DNA from: Ephemerocybe angulata
Lineage: Eukaryota; Basidiomycota; Agaricomycetes; Agaricales; Psathyrellaceae
Assembly: GCA_013368325.1 (NCBI GenBank)
Contig: JAACJK010000007.1
Coordinates: 1-64,000 of the forward strand
Direction of reading: 5' to 3'
Length of the DNA stretch: 64,000 nucleotides
In this document: piece after piece, positions 1-11,795 of the stretch
Layout: each line of letters starts with the position of its first letter
Numbering within the stretch: position 1 is the stretch's first letter
Notes under the pieces: model-generated
Told to the model about the DNA's origin: nothing
The model's input: the letters and a program-made list of their open reading frames with translations, nothing else
Databases searched by the model: none
Made by a program: the position numbers and the translations under genes

Positions 1-540
1 GTCACTCACCACTAAATTGGTAGGAAATTGGTGAGATCTTTTCAAAGAGAAGACCTCTGTACCCTTTTCCAGGCCTGTTAGTAACTCGCGAAGGGTGACC
101 TGCTTCGGCGAGAACTTCATTCGAGAAAGCTTCCTGAGGTCTGCGATAGTGGCTGCCATTCGAAATGCGGGTTCGCTGATCTTGAAACCTATCAGTTGAA
201 GGAATGGTCGGAGAGATTGCGTGAAGAGTTTTATAGGTAATTTTGGGCCTGTATTAGGTTAGAAGTGTCGTGGAACGGTGAGGCTCGCATGAGTCCCCCA
301 GATGGTACCATCCAACACCCAGTGTGCTGTCTCCCTCTATCGAAGGCTGTAGCGAGCACGCATGTGGACATCGGTGTGTCAATGTCGAAGTGGAGGTATA
401 AGAGTACTGAAGCAGCCAGATCATGATGGTGAACCTAGTGATTAGACGTGGTATCGGCACCAGTTCAAGGGAGCGAGTCACTTGGACGGATTTGGCTATA
501 TTTCTTTATGGGGTTATTACGTCAATCACCGAGCTTCCGC

Positions 541-564
541 GGCGCTTATAAGAGGGGCGCTTAA
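541..564 (+). promoter_or_regulatory. Two direct GGCGCTTA motifs upstream of the gene at 598
   Basis: GGCGCTTA occurs at 541-548 and GGCGCTTAA at 556-564, about 35-55 bases before the first ATG of the gene at 598. The same half-site occurs upstream of several other genes in the window (10455, 16085, 22868, 27166), usually as a palindrome, so a shared regulatory motif is plausible. Function is inferred from position and recurrence only. Confidence 0.35.
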
Positions 565-597
565 CGGGGACCCTCTGGAAAATATCTTACCTCCTCC

Positions 598-1391
598 ATG
601 GCCTTTCGTACTGATCGATTGTCTCCTTTCGAATGCTTCGTGCTAACCATGAAGCCTTCTCAGCGCATGGTTCTGTTCGACAGCATGGCAGTTTCGGACC
701 TGATGCAGCTTGCATCATCCTCGTCTCTTCTAAAAGAATTGACCAACATTTACAAGGATATGGTCTGGAGAGTAGACGACTTCCTTTCAACGTGGTTTCA
801 CGAGTCTCTGCAGTTTAGATGCATTTTGGGCTTTACTGGAGCGATTGTGTCGGGATCCCAGGTGATACGTTTTCTCAGAATGGAGCCGGCAATCTCGTCA
901 GATTTAGATATCCTCACTAGGGTGGGCGGGGTACTCTCCTTGGTCAACTATCTGGAAGACGAGGGATACACGAGGGTCCAAAGGAAGCCCGGTAGGAAGG
1001 AAGACTACCCATTACTGGCGGACGTTTGCGCGCTCTCAAGCACCACCCAGTTTTGTAAAGGAGGAGGCAAACATGGTATAGTCGAAATCTTTGACTTCGA
1101 AAAAAAGTTGTGCCGTACCCTCCAGGGCGTGGACCGTCTGAAGGTTCAGGTTGTAGTCGTGGTGCAGAATCCGATTCAGCACATACTATTTTCTTATCAT
1201 TCTAGTGAGCCACGTTCAATTCTATGAACATTCAAATACTGATGTCGTTTTTAGCGGCCGTTATGAACTATATCTGTCACGATGAGACAGTCTCAATCTT
1301 CCCCCAGCCTTTGCAAAACGCATTTCCTATCCTTCTACTCGCTGATGCGCCTTCAGCGCGTCTACCCACTAAAAATCGCGATTTACCTTAA
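598..1391 (+). CDS. Nucleotidyltransferase-fold-like protein, agaricomycete family (247 aa, 2 exons)
   Basis: Exons 598-1204 and 1255-1391; the 50-nt intron starts GTGAGC and ends TTTTTAG. Removing it restores the family-like run YHSTAVMNYICHDE, whereas the unspliced frame stops soon after. Residues about 83-102 read GAIVSGSQ..SSDLDIL, matching the hGSx(9-14)DhD signature of nucleotidyltransferase-fold proteins with both acidic residues kept. A related gene with the same layout lies at 16270-17449. After the YHST motif the C-terminus is short and lacks the extra exon found in that paralogue, so this copy may be truncated. It lies between the 49-bp inverted repeats. Substrate and role are unknown; the family call is inferred from the motif. 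Confidence 0.6.
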
Positions 1392-2619
1392 TAAATACGC
1401 GATTCCCACTGCATATCATCTATCAAAAGACCTGCACCAACATAAAGGGGAACGAGAGTCAGAGCCGAGCCCAGAGCTGCTGACTTAGCCTCTCTGACCT
1501 ACGCGCGGGACTATGAGAAGTGGTGAGTAGCCTCAAGCGGGTAAGACCTACCTTCGCGAGACACTTGCTACTTTAAAGAGACACGCGCGGACAACTATGG
1601 GATCGACTTGGCAAGTAACGGACATAGGCAGAGTAGTGCGTATCAATGGGAAGCCCCCTACCCATCCCTTCGTATCTCGCGAGAACACTCTCGCCACACC
1701 CAGAGTCGAGAGATCACCGTGGCATCAGTAATCGAGAGGGATTGCACCCGAGCCCCTGATAAGCGCCGGAGTATAGCTCCCGCGCGACTTGATCTTCACG
1801 AGAGGTGGCACGCCGAGAGGTCGATCACACCTCGAGATGTTCGCAATCAGACCACCTCTCGGGAAAGTTCTGGGATCGCCGTCGGCTGAGGGGAGAACTC
1901 GGTACAGGCACCCGCGTGTAACACAGGGGAAGCGGAACCGGCACAACTTAAGCGCCCCAGGATTCCCTTGCCCGGATATCGGATGGATCATCCGCGGCTC
2001 CACTCTATCAGAGGGGAACCACAATCAGAGATAAGAATAGGTCGTCCCACACGAGACGGGTGGCGGGCGTGTACGAAGAAGTCGGTTGGTGGCAACGGCA
2101 CAGTCTTGGGTATTTACCCGGGCGCTAATTGGCCTTGAGTTCAACCTCGAGAGGTCTTCCCTCCTATCTCTATGTTTCACTTGGACTGTTTCGGAATGTA
2201 TCGTGATCGCATGTGTTTTTCATCTGTTTGTCTTCGAGCTTGTTTGTAAATATTCAGCATGTACTTAAGTCTCGCGAGTAGTTTAGAGAAAATCAGTTAC
2301 CCCCCAGTTTTCATCTTTCAAGTCTCTAAGTCAAAGTCCAAGTCTAGCCGTCGCGCTATCTGTCTGTCTGTCTGTCTGTCTGGTCGTCGTGCCAATTGTC
2401 TTTAAGTTTTCTGTTCCTTTTGCGAAGCTCTCGAGCCTAGTGAAAGCCCTCTCGTGGTAGTGACCTCGTCCTCCCGAGACCCCACCCTCTCATCGAGAAC
2501 CTATATCACCCCGAAGCGCGGTCGAGTCTAGAACTCCCCTTCAAACTTGCTAGTTGCGAGTACCTTAGAGTCGACCTAGTCCTCTAGTCCAATACATTAC
2601 TTTGCCCGCTCTATCTTGA
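1392..2619. other. Intergenic stretch without a supportable gene
   Basis: Only short unconvincing frames on both strands. It holds a (CTGT)n microsatellite of about five and a half units at 2361-2382 and several pyrimidine-rich tracts. No promoter or RNA gene recognised. Confidence 0.5.
2361..2382. repeat. (CTGT)n microsatellite
   Basis: About five and a half tandem CTGT units, directly visible. Confidence 0.85.
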
Positions 2620-3147
2620 GTGAGTTGCCCCTCAGCTACCTTAGTGTGGTTGTGTGTGTGTTGTGTGTTGTGTTTGTTGTTTTGGTTAGAGGCGTGTTTG
2701 GCTCTTAGCCCCGTAGCCGCACATCATCGCGTAGACTTGGGAGACGACTGGAATCCTGCTTGGAAAGCAAAGTACGAAGCTAGGGGGTTTCGCTTCGACT
2801 TGGAATCACTCAATCCAGAACTAACCCTCGGCAAGCGATTCGTCAAGGATCAGTACTGCTGGGTACTTCCTCACGAAGGTGAGTAAGCCCTCCGATACTT
2901 TCCCTCGCTTTCCAACAACTGACCGTCTGCTGAAGGTGATGACTCTCGTTTTATGAAGAAACATACAGAGCATTCTATATATGCTAGGTGTCGTGCAGAA
3001 GATATTGGGTTTGAAGTCAGTTGGTTGCCTGACTCAGGCTCAGATGAGGTCGAGACGAAGAAGGATGTGAAGAAGTATCATATGGGCATATTTGAACCAG
3101 AGGAATGGGATTACTGGTATTATTTTCCTTGGTATTTGTGGAATTAA
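2620..3147 (+). pseudogene. Two-exon ORF without a usable ATG; hypothetical protein remnant
   Basis: An open frame from 2620 splices cleanly (2620-2878 and 2936-3147; the 57-nt intron starts GTGAGT and ends GAAG) to give about 156 codons. The protein is acidic and Trp/Tyr-rich, with a hydrophobic Cys/Leu-rich N-terminus and a C-terminus ending YYFPWYLWN. There is no ATG in exon 1: a TGA at 2617-2619 directly precedes it and the first codon is GTG. Either an upstream exon is missing from the model or the 5' end is lost. It lies just inside the right inverted repeat of the candidate element. I do not recognise the family. Confidence 0.4.
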
Positions 3148-3385
3148 TTCTTCAAGGACGATTGCGCACTAGCTATCATGTTGTTTCTTTCTCTAGGCAT
3201 TATTGTATAGTAACATTCGTTAGTCCGTATACACTCTCCTGATCATCTCATGCCGCTATTTGGTGTTCCTGACGTGCTTCTCCGGTGTGGGATGGTACCA
3301 TCTGGGGGACTCACGCGAGCCTCACTGTGCCACCGAGTGATAAATACTTCAACAGATGCTCATAATATTGAAGGCGAATATGTGC

Positions 3386-4027
3386 CTAATCAAGGACTCT
3401 AGAAATAAAGCTATGACCTAGACATTCGCTGACCTGCAGCGAATCCGCAGAATACCATAAATCATACGGACAAGTCGGCGTAGGGCGTGAGCTGAACAGT
3501 GAAGGGATATTCTGTCGGTTACTGAAACAAGCATTTGGAGACTGTACAAACTGTTGCTGAATCGATTGGGGACGAAGTTGAAATGTTGATTGATCTTGCG
3601 TAAACCCTTGATAGTAAGGACGGGAAGGCGCGCTCCCGACTGTGACCGCGAAGGTTTGGGGACCTACGGCTGAACAACCGGCCATGGTGGTGTAGCTGTC
3701 GTTGGTGCCATTTGTCCCCGTTTCGTATATATCGAAAGTCGTCACGTAAGGTACTTCCTGAATCGCGGGCTGGGAGGTATAAGACTCGGCCGGTTCAACA
3801 AACGTGAGGTCAGGGAAGCTGAAATTGTCCTCGTTGATGAATGCTGGCACCTCGGGTGGATCCTCCAGCTCGCGTCCGACATATACGAATTCGATGCCGT
3901 CGGCGGTCGTTTGAATTCCAGTAATGAAACTTCTTCTCAAGGTTTCGAGATTTTCAGGGAACCGGAAGGTCAAAAGCAAATGAGTGACCGGTTGGACTTG
4001 AGGAAGTACTGTGTTGAGCGCTTTCAT
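3386..4027 (-). CDS. Hypothetical protein (at least 213 aa), 5' end uncertain
   Basis: A continuous minus-strand frame of 213 codons with reasonable amino-acid composition: it begins MKALNTVLPQV, has an acidic Pro/Tyr-rich middle and a Gln/Ser-rich second half. The frame stays open upstream of the ATG to a possible 3' splice site near 4077, so the true start may lie in an upstream exon between 4080 and 4200. I could not join one without a stop. No domain recognised. Confidence 0.4.
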   Translation of the reverse strand: MKALNTVLPQVQPVTHLLLTFRFPENLETLRRSFITGIQTTADGIEFVYVGRELEDPPEVPAFINEDNFSFPDLTFVEPAESYTSQPAIQEVPYVTTFDIYETGTNGTNDSYTTMAGCSAVGPQTFAVTVGSAPSRPYYQGFTQDQSTFQLRPQSIQQQFVQSPNACFSNRQNIPSLFSSRPTPTCPYDLWYSADSLQVSECLGHSFISRVLD

Positions 4028-4059
4028 GAGGAAAGCGCCGTGATCGTTCAGGTCTAGGT

Positions 4060-7000
4060 CTACCGTTATGTAGCACCTGTGACGTACACCGAAAAAAAAG
4101 AATCAGCTCTGTGAGTCGAACGATGCATGTTGGTGAGGCTGCTTACCTTGCAGATCGCTAATCCCCAGACCCACGAAAAAACCTGGAGGTAAACGACACA
4201 CCGTCGCTTTTTCGTATCTCTCTCCTATCATGTTGGCGGTTACATTCCTTTCCTAAGCACATTGCCCTTGACTATGGAGCAAGCGTGCTGTTCCTTCTCG
4301 GGGTGTGCCCACGGAGTAGTGACCTCGAAATACCTGTTCCAAACAGGTCTCCGAAAAGCTTCACATTGACGAAGGTTGGCGAGAGGGGGATGTAATGTAG
4401 CGGAGAACAGATTGGCTGACTTTGACCAGGTGGTGTAGGAGGGGGTGCGCCCTGAACTCTGAACCTGTCTTGGAACGAATCGTATTCGAACCAGTAGGCG
4501 ACTCTATAGCAGCTTGCGGTGGGACTCTGTCGCGTGTCGGTCGGTTGGATCATTCGCAACCGTGCTCGGAAGGGAATGGTCCTCTTCGTTGGGTTCTGTC
4601 ACCAGCCCCTCTTCTTTCATTCTGCGGACCTCCCTGAAAATCCTACTAGATGTCGTGCTGCGGGACGTATTCATGGAGTATTTTGCTTGAGATAAAACCA
4701 CACGAAGGTGGTCCTCATGGTGGCTTGAGCACGGAATTTGCGGCTCCATTTGTCTGGATGGCGCTCTAGAAGATAGAGAGACGCCTCAAGATATGCTACG
4801 ATGGCTTGGGGGAATGTGAACACTAGGCACTGAATAGGGCTCCTTTAGCTCACCTTCTCGTGTGGTTCTTTGCACGTCCATCGAAACGCTTCTAGCTGAG
4901 CCAGATAATCGAGAGGAGGGACAGGCAGTCTCAGAGGCGTAGATAGGGAGGAGAAGGTGAGAGGGAGGAATCAAGAAGGCGCAGCTGTCTCCGAGTCAAA
5001 ACAAACGGGATGATGGACCAAATTTGATCGACATTTGGAGCCAAAAACTGGGGTGGGGACGTATCCAAGATTAACAGCCGATTCGAGGGCCATAGGCTAA
5101 AAGAGCCTAAATTGACAGACCTATAAAGGGCAGTTTTCTCCTTGCTCCCTCTCCCTTTGCAGCCTCTCATCCGTGTGCCTATCCTTCGTCTTCAGACGAT
5201 CTTCAAAGCCTTTCATCTTTCCGGTTCCACCACCAGATGTGCCCACGTCATGACTCGTTCTCCATGGAAAGTCTAGTTTGAGCCCGGCTTGGAAAGCTTC
5301 TTACACAGGACGATAGAAATTTGCGCGTGAAGAAGAGATGACATTTGCTCGAGGACAACAGGAAGACGCTGTGGATCTCTCGAGCCCCCCTTTATTCTTG
5401 GAGAATGAGACGACGGTTCGAGCACTACTTCGTTACAGCCCCAGTAAGCATTCTATCTCTGGTTTGAAGACCGTCGAAGGCACTCACTCTACGGCGATGG
5501 GACATAGTTCCATCTGAAAGAACGGTTTCGGGAACCGGTCGAACCATCTTCACGAGCAACGAGGTCTCGCCAAGCAGACCGACAATGGGCCACAAATCGA
5601 TGAGGAAAGGAACGTACAGCTCAAGGGATCGTACCTGTCGCGGGAATAGCGGTCAACACGGTCGTCCGAAACCGAACGAAGCTGAGCATAGGTACGAACC
5701 TTGAAGATGAAACCGCTCTACAAAATGTGGTATTGAATTAGAATGGCTATGTCCTATCTCGGCTTACTGTTCCCCGTTGTACTCAGTTATTGCTTACATT
5801 CTCACCTTTAGATCTAGAGTATCGAAATACACGGCCGGTTCTAACGACCTGGTACACGCATAGCTGTTCAAATCAGAGTAAGCTCCAGACTGTACTTTCC
5901 AGAGTGAAAAAACTCAACTTGAATTATAGGTCGACGGACATGAACCAAGAAGACGAAGTGCAAGTCGTCCTAAACCGCGCGATACCTCAACATCCGTGTC
6001 CTTGAAGGCCACATCAGGACAAGGGACTGTCCTGGCTGAGGACTACCTCGAGGCCTAGGAGATTTCAGCATTGGCAAATGCTTAGCTGCACTGAGCCTGC
6101 ATACCTTCATAATTCCCGATGAAACAGAAGAAGACGAATAATACCGCGACAGAGCCATCGTACAAGCACTGAAACGCATAAAAGCATGGTTCTAGAGAAC
6201 CTCCAAAACAATGCTTCTCAGAAGAGCAACACGTCGCCGTCGTTCTGTCGAGCCTTCGCAACTTTCTGTGTACCATCGCCTGGACTCCGAATATGTTGTC
6301 TCTCGCCGACGGCCCCACCACCACTCAACTTGCCCGACAGCCCGTTCTCAAGTTGCCCTGGTAATCGCGTTGATTCCTTTTCCTAGAGAGGATTGGATTC
6401 CTTTCCAGCGGTCTTCGACGAGGGATGCGTTTTCCGGATGGTCGTCTCTGGTTGGTCTATTCGACCATGGTCAGATTCTGTCACTGATAGACTCTCTGGA
6501 ATCGAGATCGACCACTGGTCTCGAACTGCACTCCTGTCTGTGGAAAGCACCTCAACGCTCAGTCTAGGAAAATACAGTACTGGATCCACGTACTTCTTCG
6601 ACACGCCCGTACTTGGATGCTACATCTCGAGGATGCCTCTATGTGATGACCACCATAGAAGAGGTGCATCGGTCGCAACGAACTCCCGCACAGACCTCCA
6701 CTCGCCAAAGGGTATGATATGCGGCGCGATTGTAGTGGTTTATGCGACAAGCTCGACCTATCCCTTTCATCAGACCGATCTCTTTCTTTCACAAGGAAAT
6801 GTGACGCACCTGAGACACAGTTCAACGACGCAGCCGGAGAACGGCACACACTTGCCAAAAGCGGGGGTGATGCGACCGAAGGAGTGGGCAGGTCTCATAC
6901 GATGCCGGGAATCACTTTCTAGTCGGCCACACCTTCGCGAAAGTCAACGACGCGGATAGGGAGGAGCCCGAGCAGGATCGAAGTTGACTATGGGAGTTGT

Positions 7001-8740
7001 GGAAGGAAGGATCATCCAGGGGTCCTAGAGACGGATGAATCAGCTTTGGTGTGGACAGCAGGAGACAGACCAGACCACCCAAGTACTGGAATCGTACCCT
7101 AGCCAGGATCGTACACAAAAGAGTGGCATTATATGCCTGAAACCCCTGTCGGTCCGAACTGACTTGCAAAAGCGGGAGTAGTGCGACCGAAGGAGTGGGC
7201 GGGTCTCGTATGGTGCCGCGAATCGCTTTCTAGACGGCTACATCTTCGCGGAAACCGACGACGCGGATCAGGAGGTGCCCGAGCAGGATAGAAGTCGGCC
7301 ATGGGGTGGTGGAAGGAAGTATCATCGGGGGTCCTAGAGACGGATGAATCAACTTCGGTGTGGACTGCAGGAGACGCACCGGACCACCCAGGTATTGGAA
7401 TAGTACCCTAGCCAGGATCGTGCACAAAGGAGTGGCGTACCTATGCCTGAAACACCTGTCGGCCCCTCTATGGAGCTACCACCATGGCTCTCTATGCCGA
7501 ATAGCGAGAACGAGAAGGAGAGGCGCAATCCAGGGATCGATGGCATGTCCTGTGTTGAGATACAACTGCTGATATCTCAGAATGAGCTGTGCCCACTGAG
7601 TCGAAAGCGTCGGGTATGCTGTCACTCCAACCATCCCTTCGGTCGTCCAGGTGGCCATCCTCTCGGTATACTCCCATTGTCCTTTCCCTCTTCGTTCTCG
7701 TCTGTAGCTTCCTTCCAGCCCGCCCTCATACGAGCTATCTTCATCAACATATGATTCAAAGGGCATCGACCTAGTAAGTCATTGGCAATCCAGAGCCCAG
7801 AGGACGGAGCTGATGTCGAACAATGCGAGGATACCCGAGTGAATGGATGGATTATCCATTTCACAGGTCGATGGCAGACGACATCTCGAAAGACGTTCCT
7901 TGTTGTTGCATTCGGGACGGGTAGTCCTCTGTTGAGCCTAGAATGCTTTGTTGAACCCAGCATGCTTTGCGATGTCCCCCATCTTTCTCCGGCGATCCTG
8001 TGCATTCCCCTCGGTTCAGACACCAGTCCTCCCACTCGTTTCCTTCTTTCCTGTTTCCCCAGCCGTTCTCTATCCAAGACATCCACCAGCCCGTCCCTGA
8101 CAGAGCATATCCAATATGTACGTGGAAGGGGAGGTCGGTGGGTTGGGCGAAGTTGGTACGGTAGTTCAATGGCTGAACTATATTGAGATGAATCGTACCT
8201 GTTAGAGCTATCGGAGAGGAGGCGAGCTAATTGTACCTTTGGTGAAGACCAGACGTCGTTTGCTTTCTACCCAACCCGACGACCCATTCTAACCTCCACA
8301 ACAGTCCTCGAGTTTCGGTCTCCCAGACGCAGACCTGCCTCCTGTGAAAGAGTTTTGGAGATACAATCCACTGTCGCTCCTTTCAGCTTTTGAAGAGGGT
8401 TTCAGAGGAGCCAAGAAGGCAAGAGGTGCGACGACGGTGCTAGTACAAGACGAGAATGCCATCAGAACATCCCAGTGGGCACGATAATGTCGAGAATTGT
8501 TCGGGCCGGCACCACACGGAACCTCTCTCTTTCCCTTTCAACTGGCGTCTGCATCGTTGTCTTCGACATTTAAAGTCCATTCTTTTTAATTTCTTATGCA
8601 AACGGATGACCGAAGTAACCTCAAGAATGCCTGACTATGACTCGCGCCGTGACCACGATTCGGCTGGGTCACCTTCCAACATTCGTACAGCTAAGCACTT
8701 TGCGATACTGTATTGAAATAATAGTTAACTCATGACAGCA
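4060..8740. other. Gene-poor tract, no supportable gene
   Basis: Roughly 4.7 kb in which all frames are short and give no recognisable protein. The main structure is the tandem duplication at 6851-7470. Some minus-strand frames between 7.5 and 8.2 kb are fairly long but lack domain-like composition. The tract may be decayed transposon sequence; that is inference only. Confidence 0.4.
6851..7470. repeat. Tandem duplication, two diverged units of about 311 bp
   Basis: Unit 1 starts CTTGCCAAAAGCGGG at 6851 and unit 2 starts CTTGCAAAAGCGGG at 7163. Matching landmarks (TGCGACCGA at 6871 and 7182; GCCTGAAAC near 7135 and 7445) keep an offset of 310-311 bases. The units differ at many scattered positions, so the duplication is not recent. 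No coding frame is conserved across both. Confidence 0.85.
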
Positions 8741-9180
8741 ACAGATTTGCTCTGGTTAGTCCTCGGTAGAGGACAAGCTACATGGATCGTTGCATCCCTG
8801 CTTTGCATTGGACCATTCGGAAAAGAGAGATGTGATTTCAGTTCCCAAACGTGTGTATATCCATGAACATATCGCAGCGACAGCCCCGCGTATACAATAC
8901 ATTACTACTGAAAAGGTGTAAAGGTCTCCCAGCAACACTTCAAAACAGTATTCTTCACTCCGCACGCTCAGTGGAACTTTCCAAAGGCCTCCAACGACGA
9001 CGAGAATCGTGGCGCCGTGTATCTGTATAGGTATATCGGCGAGGGAGCACAGCTGCCATGAACCTCTCAGCTGTGTAGAAGAACATCGAAGCAAAGTAAG
9101 TCGCCATGCAGATTTTCGACGCAGTAACGGAGGACACTTACCATAGACTGGACCTGCACGTGCATAGACGGGCACTGCTG

Positions 9181-9893
9181 CTACCAGATTGTCTGGATAG
9201 GCGACGATGGGGGGAAGTCGAGGACCGGGCCATCGACAGACTCTTCCTCACCCGAGCTAGAAGAGCCTGAACTATCCTCATCCGACTCCACACCGAACAT
9301 CGACGAATCCTCCGACTCATAACCGGACTCGCCCTCGTCGGAACGGACATCTGACATAGCGTCATCGCTAGGGTAGTAAGAAGAGCTGCTTCCGTCGCTG
9401 TCACTGTCACCACAATGGCAAGAATCAGCTTCATCGCAGCTGCAACTGTCGTCGCTCCCGCTACCGGTCCCATCGCTGAGTGGGGGAGGCTCATCGGAGT
9501 CGGCTAAAGGAGTGTAAGCTCTAAGTAGAGCACCCTCTGCATTCAGACTTACACTCGGAGTCCGAGAGATCGATTTTCCCTTCCTTTATTCGCAACATTG
9601 TGAGTTCAGTTCCTTTCCCCCCACGGTCGCGCATTGTACTGACCGATGACAGTTCGACTGATCCACTTGTATCTTCGTGCGTCGCTTCTTCAGAGAGCGT
9701 GCGTTGGCGTAGACTCCTGATAACCCTGACAACAAAAAGTTCGACATGAATACTTGAAGCCCCTCAAATTCTCTGAACGTCGAGAAAGGTACCTTAGTGG
9801 TAGGTTAACGCCATAGCAAGCAGTCTGGAGATTGATGGTGTTGGAAATGGCATGTTCCCCTTGGTGAGAGCCTCTAGAAGCTTCATTCTCCAT
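9181..9893 (-). CDS. Acidic Ser/Asp-rich hypothetical protein (178 aa, 4 exons)
   Basis: Exons on the minus strand: 9893-9793, 9725-9644, 9583-9553 and 9503-9181. Introns of 67, 60 and 49 nt follow GT..AG and the phases fit through to TAG at 9183-9181. The last exon has no start codon of its own, so simple ORF finding misses it. The N-terminal 60 residues are mixed. From about residue 65 the protein becomes strongly acidic: a DSESDSDE run, a Cys/His patch (CSCDEADSCHCGD), repeated SDE/SSG blocks, and a hydrophobic end PIQTIW. It looks intrinsically disordered. I do not recognise a family; a nuclear role would be a guess from composition. Confidence 0.65.
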
Positions 9894-10454
9894 ATTCTTA
9901 GCTGCTGAATGAGTCGTTCGTAGGATTGAAGCATGAAAACATACGACTCATATCACTCCCTTTATATCCTTTGAACAGCTGTAATTTGGTGCTATGTAAT
10001 AAACTCAAGATATCGCCTGACCGAAATGATCGACTCTACCTCCCTAATCCCAGCTCGGAGTCGCAGCAATGCTGGTTCGCTGCCCACGTTCATGCGAAAG
10101 GTTTTCCGCTGGCGTTAGTGTCGCTCCCTGGTATACCTGGATCTAGATGCCATCGTTGTGCTAATTTCGCCCCTGTCGACCTCGTAGCATCCTATTTGAT
10201 TGGATATCGAGGTCCAAGGCAAACGATCTAAACGGGCGACTTGCCTTGCACATGACATCAAGACCGATCAAAGTAGTCGACATTGGCCCGATTGGAGCTT
10301 CCAGGAGACCGCATCCAGATGCTCATCTAGGTCTTCGTCACCATACTATCAAACAGCGCATGCATGGCTCGCATGGCTACGTACCTTGCATCCTGCGATC
10401 TCAATGACCGGACCTCTAATACGATCCAGACGCCGAAGGCGCGCGATGAGATCT
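9894..10454. other. Intergenic region
   Basis: No convincing coding frame. It is the shared upstream region of the minus-strand acidic-protein gene and the plus-strand F-box-like pseudogene. Confidence 0.4.
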
Positions 10455-10483
10455 TTAAGCGCCCGTGAGTGAAACTATAAAAG
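10455..10483 (+). promoter_or_regulatory. TTAAGCGCC motif and TATA box of the F-box-like gene
   Basis: TTAAGCGCC at 10455-10463 is the reverse complement of the motif repeated before other genes here. TATAAAAG at 10476-10483 lies about 70 bases before the ATG at 10550. Confidence 0.45.
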
Positions 10484-10549
10484 GGTGGACATCATCTTTC
10501 TCACTTCAAATTTCCACTGACCTTCGTGAACGCTCGTATCCACGCAAGA

Positions 10550-11795
10550 ATGCAGCCACAATCGCCAACCCTGACCTCTTCGTCGGAGCGAAACCCGGTG
10601 GCAAAACCGAAAACTGGAATTCAATTCTTGGCATTCGAAACTCTCGACGAGATCGCTCAATACCTGTTCCATACACCGGCCGATCTCACGTCCTTCATGC
10701 TAGCATGTCGTTATATGGCCCTAGTTGCCGAAGACGTATGATACAGGACGATCATCATAGAAGGAACCGTAGGACGAAAGCAACTCTCCAATCTCCTCTC
10801 AGGGTCCAACACATCGAAGCGCTGTCTGCTAAAAATTTTGCGGATATGGTATAGAGGATGGTATGACTGCGAAGTTTTCTTGTTATCCTCCTTGTTATGC
10901 GAGGTGCTTCACAGGACGACCAACCTCCAGACTCTGTGGCTGAATATAGACCACGCGGGATGCGCCCACTTGATAGATTGCATGAAGCGCTCTGGACTGA
11001 CGCGGAAAGCCGAGCATCCCGCTGCTGTCATACGGGACATCTCTATGAGTATTGACCCATTTTCACATTTAACACTTCCAAATTTGCACTACCTCCGAGT
11101 TACCGGACCCACCAAAATTGGGAGCATAGGCGCCTACCGACACCTTTCGGAGCTGGAAATGCACAAGCCTCTAAATCACGAAGAGTTCGCAGAAGTGATA
11201 TCGATCGCAGAAGGAAATCAGCTCGGCCTTTCTCTGGAAACCTTGAGCATTCGGCTCGACGGGGCAATAGATACGTGCCTCGCCCTCCCCATCTTGTCCC
11301 ACGCCTTTCCAAACATTCGAAACCTCGCTTTCGATAAAGCTTCATTGGTGGTGAAGGTCCGCCACTACTTCTCCTCCTGTCACGGACATGTATTTGACTT
11401 CTGCACAGGAGGTTCTTCATCTCATTGGTGCAACCAACCCGCTATTTCGGCGCATGAGAAACATCGTTCTAAATAGAAGATATGCATGCAGAGTGCCGAA
11501 ACGCGCGCTCGCCCATCAGCATGGAGAATACGAAGGTCTTACGCGGCTTGCTATGGACAACCAGTTAGAAATTGTTGCTGCCAGGCACCGGCGCCTGGTT
11601 CGTATTGGCATAGGACGTAACCTTTTCGAACTCGGCAATTCGGGCACCTTCCAGCACACATTGCTGGACTTCTCGTCCGAGTCTGCCATATGGGATAGGA
11701 TATTTGGAGTTCAGTTTTCCACCTCCAGGTTTATCGGCGTTCCACCACGACCTGGCAGACGGTTGATATCTGCCCATTTTCGATATGTAGACTGA
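10550..11795 (+). pseudogene. F-box-like protein gene with one internal stop codon
   Basis: The ATG at 10550 starts a protein with an F-box-like segment (FLAFETLDEIAQYL..ADLTSFMLACRYMALVAEDV), typical of agaricomycete F-box/LRR-like proteins. The frame hits TGA at 10739-10741 exactly where such proteins usually have a bulky residue before YRT. It then stays open in the same frame from 10742 to 11356, followed by a 52-nt intron (11357-11408) and exon 11409-11795. Apart from that codon the gene would give about 397 residues. Changing TGA to TGG would need one base. A 45-nt intron from 10736 to 10780 could also remove the stop, but the donor GTATGA is poor and it would delete family-like sequence. 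Likely role if intact: substrate adaptor of an SCF ubiquitin ligase. Confidence 0.6.

Larger units (their letters stand above)
271..3332. mobile_element. Candidate TIR element (3.06 kb) bounded by 49-bp inverted repeats
   Basis: Positions 271-319 and 3284-3332 are inverted repeats that match at 45 of 49 positions when one is reverse-complemented. Both contain the core GAGTCCCCCAGATGGTACC. The match weakens quickly outside these limits, as expected for terminal inverted repeats. I could not find a convincing target-site duplication next to either end, and no transposase is recognisable inside. The interior holds a nucleotidyltransferase-fold-like gene and a damaged ORF. It may be a non-autonomous or decayed DNA transposon that has captured genes, or two solo copies of a short repeat in opposite orientation. 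Confidence 0.5.

Noticed and set aside
1725..2034. Overlapping frames on both strands between 1.6 and 2.0 kb
   Set aside because: Both strands are open because stops are rare here; no motif or splice structure.
7861..8169. Minus-strand Trp/Gly-rich frame that might be a retroelement gag remnant
   Set aside because: No zinc knuckle, protease or polymerase motif in the flanks and no long terminal repeats seen.
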